Positions 7,410 through 10,274 of a stretch of DNA of 10,274 bases are shown piece by piece. A program made the translations under genes and the position numbers. The stretch is taken from NCBI GenBank assembly GCA_937124505.1, contig CAKZKV010000044.1:1-10274 (forward strand). The letters run 5' to 3'. Positions within the stretch are counted from its first letter, which is position 1. Each line of letters opens with the position of its first letter. Below the pieces are notes generated by a model that saw only the letters and a program-made list of their open reading frames with translations, had not been told where the DNA came from and did not search any database. Source of the DNA: an uncultured Alphaproteobacteria bacterium. GTDB taxonomy: Bacteria; Pseudomonadota; Alphaproteobacteria; Micavibrionales; Micavibrionaceae.

Positions 7410-7883
7410 TTACGCCGCTTCCAGAAGCTGTTCGCTGGAGTTCTCAGCAAAATGGGTTACCAGAACCGCCATTTCATTTTCATCAATATGAATAATGTTT
7501 TCTGCGTTTTTATCGACTTCTGCAATCTTCAGAAGTTCTGCCCCGTCTTCAATCACGCCAATCGGGCGATGTAGGCGAGCCAGAGAAGAAATAAACCGCT
7601 TGGTATGGGCCGTCCGGCTGAATCTTTCGATAGAACGCGCCCCGCCGGGAATAATCAGCATGTCATAATCAACGCCCAGTGCGGTATTCAGATTGACGTC
7701 AACCGTAAAATTAACGCCCCATCCGCTGCCGTTCCATGAATTGATCAGGGCTGTATCAACGCTGATAACCCGCATAAAAGCACCCGCTTTCATCAGGCCT
7801 TTTTGAATTTCTGTCATGTGACGTTCATTTACGCCGCCTGCAGCGAGAATTGCAATTTTCTTATTCTGAAGTAGTTTTTGCAT
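7410..7883 (-). CDS. DJ-1/PfpI-superfamily protein lacking the catalytic cysteine
   Basis: The 157-residue protein has the glutamine amidotransferase-like/DJ-1 fold signature: opening strand KIAILAAGGVNE (with E20 where the family's conserved acid sits), the MLIIPGGARSIERF turn (PGG 79-81), then PIGVIEDGAELLKIA (107-121), the 'nucleophile elbow'. In active DJ-1/PfpI members this elbow contains Cys (CHG-like). Here Glu112-Asp113-Gly replaces it, and the whole protein has no cysteine. It therefore cannot use the usual cysteine chemistry (deglycase, protease or redox sensing). The elbow resembles the cysteine-free DJ-1-like C-terminal domains of large catalases, so a structural or binding role is possible. 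SD AAGGA lies about 6-7 bases before ATG 7883. It lies 119 bp downstream of the VOC gene and 52 bp upstream of prfB on the same strand. The family call is firm; the function is unknown. Confidence 0.85.
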   Translation of the reverse strand: MQKLLQNKKIAILAAGGVNERHMTEIQKGLMKAGAFMRVISVDTALINSWNGSGWGVNFTVDVNLNTALGVDYDMLIIPGGARSIERFSRTAHTKRFISSLARLHRPIGVIEDGAELLKIAEVDKNAENIIHIDENEMAVLVTHFAENSSEQLLEAA

Positions 7884-7932
7884 ATTTCGTCCTTTTTTGT
7901 ATTTATGTTTATGTCAGGAGAAAACTGGAGGG

Positions 7933-7961
7933 ACAATGCAATAAAGCTGAGGTGGGGTCAA
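7933..7961 (-). promoter_or_regulatory. Weak candidate promoter for the DJ-1-like gene
   Basis: Reading the minus strand, TTGACC (7961-7956) is followed after 17 bases by CATTGT (7938-7933). The -35 is good but the -10 matches only three of six consensus bases. It is about 50 bp before the ATG at 7883. Confidence 0.22.
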
Positions 7962-7969
7962 GCTTTTTA

Positions 7970-7995
7970 TTTTAAAAGGGAATTCTATTACCCTT
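7970..7995 (-). terminator. Weak possible terminator after the VOC gene
   Basis: On the minus strand AAGGG (7995-7991), a ten-base loop and CCCTT (7980-7976) form a 5-bp stem, followed by only a short T-run (TTTT then AAAAT). It begins 8 bases after the VOC stop codon. Stem and T-tract are both marginal, so read-through into the DJ-1-like gene is plausible. Confidence 0.3.
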
Positions 7996-8002
7996 GTATA
8001 TT

Positions 8003-8407
8003 TTAGGCAGCGACAAGCGCCGATCTATGTTTTTTCTCCAGTTCAACGAGATCAAGATAAACGCCATTCGGATCACGAATCATGAAGTGCCGTCCGCCAC
8101 ATTCAAAAGGTCTTGGCTCATCAACAATATCCAGCCCTTCCCAGTACGCTTGCTGGTACGCGGCATCAATATTGTGAACCGGAAAGCGGATCAAAAGACC
8201 TGAACTTGTTTTTTTTGCTTCCTTTGGTAAGGCATTACAAGACACATCTATGAACGCAAGCAGTCTGTCGTCATGCTCGCTATGTTTTAGCAGGAAATAA
8301 TTTTCCATTTCAACTTCCGGAACAAAATCGAAGTGATCCTCGTAAAAATTTACGGTTTCCACCAAACAGTCCGTACATATTATAGGATACTGGTGCAATC
8401 TGCTCAT
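8003..8407 (-). CDS. VOC/glyoxalase-fold protein (134 residues)
   Basis: Members of this fold are metal-dependent isomerases, dioxygenases, resistance proteins or simple ligand binders. The N-terminal half has LHQYPIICTDCLVETVNFYEDHFDF, the first beta-alpha-beta unit with the usual NFYxxxFxF pattern. The C-terminal half has GLLIRFPVHNIDAAYQQAYWEGL and ends with the fold's GGRHFMIRDPNGVYLDLVEL. The last-strand position that is often a metal-binding Glu is Asp here (D119), and the first-strand position often His appears to be Gln6, so metal use is uncertain. The ATG at 8407 was chosen over the in-frame ATG at 8452. AAGGAG stands 7-8 bases before 8407, and the extra 15 residues would be coded by the operator region and a predicted -10. 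It is divergent from the TetR gene and probably its target. The substrate cannot be told from sequence. Confidence 0.88.
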   Translation of the reverse strand: MSRLHQYPIICTDCLVETVNFYEDHFDFVPEVEMENYFLLKHSEHDDRLLAFIDVSCNALPKEAKKTSSGLLIRFPVHNIDAAYQQAYWEGLDIVDEPRPFECGGRHFMIRDPNGVYLDLVELEKKHRSALVAA

Positions 8408-8427
8408 TTTTGTTCTCCTTCCACTTA

Positions 8428-8442
8428 CTGACTTACTGTCAG
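8428..8442. promoter_or_regulatory. Palindromic operator candidate, copy 1 (near the VOC transcript start)
   Basis: CTGAC-TTACT-GTCAG is a perfect 5-bp-arm palindrome containing TGAC-N5-GTCA. The same 13-bp core recurs 35 bp away (centre to centre). It lies where the VOC transcript would begin, between its predicted -10 and the ATG at 8407. Confidence 0.7.
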
Positions 8443-8447
8443 ATTTT

Positions 8448-8477
8448 AACATACTAAAAGGTTTGACACTCTGTCAA
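8448..8477 (-). promoter_or_regulatory. Candidate promoter of the VOC gene
   Basis: Minus strand: consensus -35 TTGACA (8477-8472), 18-base spacer, -10 TATGTT (8453-8448, four of six matches). The -35 is one arm of operator copy 2. Confidence 0.5.
8463..8477. promoter_or_regulatory. Palindromic operator candidate, copy 2 (overlaps both -35 elements)
   Basis: TTGACA-CTC-TGTCAA is a perfect 6-bp-arm palindrome with the same TGAC-N5-GTCA core as copy 1. Each arm doubles as a consensus -35 hexamer, one per strand, so a bound repressor would block both divergent promoters. TetR dimers typically bind palindromes of about this size beside their own gene. The assignment to the adjacent regulator is inference. 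Confidence 0.75.
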
Positions 8478-8491
8478 TAATAACCAATACT
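8463..8491 (+). promoter_or_regulatory. Candidate promoter of the TetR gene
   Basis: Consensus -35 TTGACA (8463-8468), 17-base spacer, -10 AATACT (8486-8491, four of six). An isolated TATAAT also occurs at 8520-8525 but has no convincing -35. Either would give a leader of roughly 50-85 bases before ATG 8584. Confidence 0.45.
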
Positions 8492-8583
8492 ACTTTCAAT
8501 AATAGTTTGAAACTTATAGTATAATTTCAATTGTCAGGAACGTGCCTTAAGCAGATATTAAGAAGAAAAATAAAAGGGTTGAA

Positions 8584-9186
8584 ATGAGTAAAAAGCCGGG
8601 ACCAAATAAAGAAAATTTCAACAAAACCGGCGAGAAATTTTTGACGATTGCCCGGCAGGAATTCATTGAACACGGTTATTTAAATGCCTCGACAGAACGG
8701 ATTGTGAAGAAATCCGGTATGGCGCGCGGATCTTTGTATTACCACTATGGTAATAAAGAAGGGATGTTCCGTGCTGTCTACAAGGCCGTTATTGCCGAAA
8801 CCGCCAAGCGTATCGAAAAACAACTAAAAGAGATAGATGATCCGAAGGAAGCCCTGAAAGCCGGTTGTCGCCTGTTTTTTTTGGAATGTGAACGACCGGA
8901 TGTGCATGTGATTATGCTATCTGAAGGTATCGCTCATATTCCTTATCAGGACAGGTTAGATCTTCTGGAGGGAAATCTTTTATTGATCCTCAGAAATCTG
9001 GTGAACGGCGTGTATGAAAATGAAATGTATCAGGAATTTGATCCGGCTATTTTTCTGACATTTATCTATGGTATTGTTGCTGAATGTGGCCGCTCTTTTG
9101 AATATTTTTCAAGACAAGGCAGCCTTCAGGAGCGCATTTCAGCATATAGCCAAAACTTATCTGTGTTACTGGATAAGTTGGCCTGA
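8584..9186 (+). CDS. TetR/AcrR-family transcriptional regulator
   Basis: A 200-residue DNA-binding protein, the normal TetR length. The N-terminal domain has the family pattern: FLTIARQEFIEHGYLNAS (19-36), then the helix-turn-helix STERIVKKSGMARGSLYYHY (36-55) and the NKEGMFRAVYKAV cap. Residues 75-200 are all-helical ligand-binding/dimerisation sequence with no recognisable ligand class. The N-terminus before the HTH is Lys-rich. SD AAGGG lies about 7 bases before ATG 8584. It probably represses its own promoter and that of the divergent VOC gene through the palindromes at 8428-8442 and 8463-8477. The photolyase gene starts 27 bp after its TGA on the same strand with no terminator between, so the regulator likely controls that too. 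The family is certain; targets and inducer are inferred or unknown. Confidence 0.95.
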   Translation: MSKKPGPNKENFNKTGEKFLTIARQEFIEHGYLNASTERIVKKSGMARGSLYYHYGNKEGMFRAVYKAVIAETAKRIEKQLKEIDDPKEALKAGCRLFFLECERPDVHVIMLSEGIAHIPYQDRLDLLEGNLLLILRNLVNGVYENEMYQEFDPAIFLTFIYGIVAECGRSFEYFSRQGSLQERISAYSQNLSVLLDKLA

Positions 9187-9213
9187 ATTTTTTTCTTATT
9201 TAAAGGGAATATT

Positions 9214-10274
9214 ATGAGTAAACCTGTTATCGTCTGGTTTCGTCAGGACTTACGTCTGAGGGATCACCCGGCCTTCTATGAAGCCTGCTTACAAGATCGC
9301 CCCGTATTACCTGTTTATATTCTGGATGATGAAGCAGCCGGTGAGTGGAAAATGGGCGGTGCAAGCCGCGTCTGGCTTTATCATGCGCTAAAAAATCTGC
9401 AAGAGGAATTTGAAGGCCATCTTGTCATCTGCAAAGGCAATGCAAGGCAAGAACTTCAAAAACTGATTGAAGAGAGTGGCTCTGAGGCAGTTTACTGGAA
9501 CCGTTGCTATGAGCCATGGCAGATCGAACGGGATAAAGACATCAAGAAAATACTTGAGCAAAAAGGAATCGAGGCCAACAGTTTTAACGGCTCTCTGCTC
9601 TGGGAGCCATGGACGATCAAAAACCAGAGTGGAGAGCCGTATAAGGTCTTTACGCCGTACTACCGAAAAGGATGTCTGGCTGCCGGGGAGCCTGATGAGC
9701 CTTTACCAGCCCCGGACTCCCCAATCTATGCGCAAATCCCCTCCTGTTCTTTGAGTATAGAGGATCTGGACCTGTTACCTCACAAAGAAGGGGACTGGGC
9801 CAAGCGGATTATATCGAAGTGGGACATTTCAGAAGCCGGCGCACAGGAAAGATTGAATGAATTTCTGAAGCATGGCTTATCAGGCTACAAGGAGGGACGG
9901 AACAACCCGGCGCAAAATCACGTTTCACGCCTGTCGTCTTATCTCCATTTCGGGCATGTCTCTCCACGTCAGGTCTGGAACGCGGCAAAGCTGTATGCGT
10001 CGGCGCATCAGAGGAACGATAATGATATTGATTGTTTTTGCTCTGAAATCGGCTGGCGTGAGTTCTCCCATAGTTTGCTCTACCATTTCCCCAAGTTGCC
10101 GCGTGAAAATCTGCAAAAGAAATTTGATCAATTTCCATGGAGGCAAGCCAGTGAAGACGAACTGGATCGATGGCGTTATGGGCGTACGGGCTATCCAATT
10201 GTTGATGCTGCGATGCGCGAATTGTGGCAGACGGGATATATGCACAACCGCTGCCGTATGATTGTCGGGTCTTT
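9214..10274 (+). CDS. phrB: Class I deoxyribodipyrimidine photolyase, 3' end outside window
   Basis: Repairs UV-induced cyclobutane pyrimidine dimers using blue light, FADH- and an antenna cofactor. The frame is open for 353 codons from ATG 9214 (SD AAAGGG about 7 bases upstream) to the window end. Residues 3-130 form the Rossmann-like antenna domain, opening with VIVWFRQDLRLRDHPA and containing GGASRVWLYHAL. YKVFTPYYRKG (143-153) leads to the helical FAD domain: GYKEGRNNPAQNHVSRLSSYLHFGHVSP (224-251), EIGWREFSHSLL (278-289) and W320-RYGRTGYPIVDAAMREL with GYMHNRCRM (341-349). These are the standard FAD- and lesion-binding blocks. Compared with about 470 residues in E. coli PhrB, roughly the last 110-120 are missing, including the NNGGW-type segment, purely because of the window edge. 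It follows the TetR gene by 27 bp. A cryptochrome-type non-repair role is not excluded, but motif conservation favours photolyase. Confidence 0.95.
   Translation, partial: MSKPVIVWFRQDLRLRDHPAFYEACLQDRPVLPVYILDDEAAGEWKMGGASRVWLYHALKNLQEEFEGHLVICKGNARQELQKLIEESGSEAVYWNRCYEPWQIERDKDIKKILEQKGIEANSFNGSLLWEPWTIKNQSGEPYKVFTPYYRKGCLAAGEPDEPLPAPDSPIYAQIPSCSLSIEDLDLLPHKEGDWAKRIISKWDISEAGAQERLNEFLKHGLSGYKEGRNNPAQNHVSRLSSYLHFGHVSPRQVWNAAKLYASAHQRNDNDIDCFCSEIGWREFSHSLLYHFPKLPRENLQKKFDQFPWRQASEDELDRWRYGRTGYPIVDAAMRELWQTGYMHNRCRMIVGS

Noticed and set aside
6923..7495. Plus-strand open frame of 190 residues opposite prfB
   Set aside because: It is antisense to prfB including the frameshift region. It is Ser-rich shadow sequence with no recognisable motif.
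8408..8452. A longer VOC protein starting at ATG 8452
   Set aside because: The ATG at 8407 has a strong AAGGAG at good spacing. The extra 15 residues do not resemble the fold and would be encoded by the operator and the predicted -10.
8502..8525. TTGAAA / TATAAT as a promoter for the TetR gene
   Set aside because: The two hexamers are only about 7 bases apart, and no acceptable -35 lies 16-18 bases before the TATAAT.
9809..10198. Minus-strand open frame of 129 residues within the photolyase region
   Set aside because: It is antisense to conserved photolyase motifs and has no support of its own.

Overview
The window reads as chromosomal DNA from a Gram-negative bacterium, most likely an alphaproteobacterium. 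Two signal-peptide proteins imply a periplasm, and a class A penicillin-binding protein lies close to prfB, a pairing that is common in Alphaproteobacteria. Base composition looks to be in the mid-40s % GC by eye (not computed). The exception is one insertion sequence, which is visibly GC-richer. The taxonomic call is inference.

Layout. On the + strand, the window opens inside a class A penicillin-binding protein gene (1-1848), whose N-terminus is cut off by the window edge. Converging on it, only 12 bp away, is a minus-strand series that reads right to left: a VOC/glyoxalase-fold protein (8407-8003), a cysteine-free DJ-1/PfpI-like protein (7883-7410), prfB for release factor 2 with its programmed +1 frameshift (7357-6247), a small secreted protein ending in a TcpQ-like domain (6230-5466), and an 866-residue secreted coiled-coil protein (4461-1861). 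The last two share an N-terminal domain with a matching cysteine pair, so they look like an ancient duplicated pair. An 842-bp IS5-family (IS427-group type) element, 4619-5460, has inserted between them, with a TA target duplication and a -1 frameshifted transposase.

On the + strand at the right, a TetR-family regulator (8584-9186) is followed 27 bp later by a class I DNA photolyase that runs off the window (9214-10274). The regulator and the VOC gene are divergent. Their shared intergenic region holds two copies of the palindrome TGAC-N5-GTCA. One copy overlaps back-to-back -35 hexamers, and the other sits at the predicted start of the VOC transcript. The simplest reading is an autoregulated TetR switch that controls the VOC gene on one side and tetR plus photolyase on the other.

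How the parts relate. The left half is envelope biology: peptidoglycan synthesis beside two periplasmic proteins of unknown role, one with a domain known from pilus/secretion accessory proteins. The right half looks like a stress or DNA-repair regulon. The least understood part is the secreted TcpQ-like / coiled-coil pair. No RNA genes, CRISPR array or phage genes were seen, and no gene-free stretch exceeds 300 bases.
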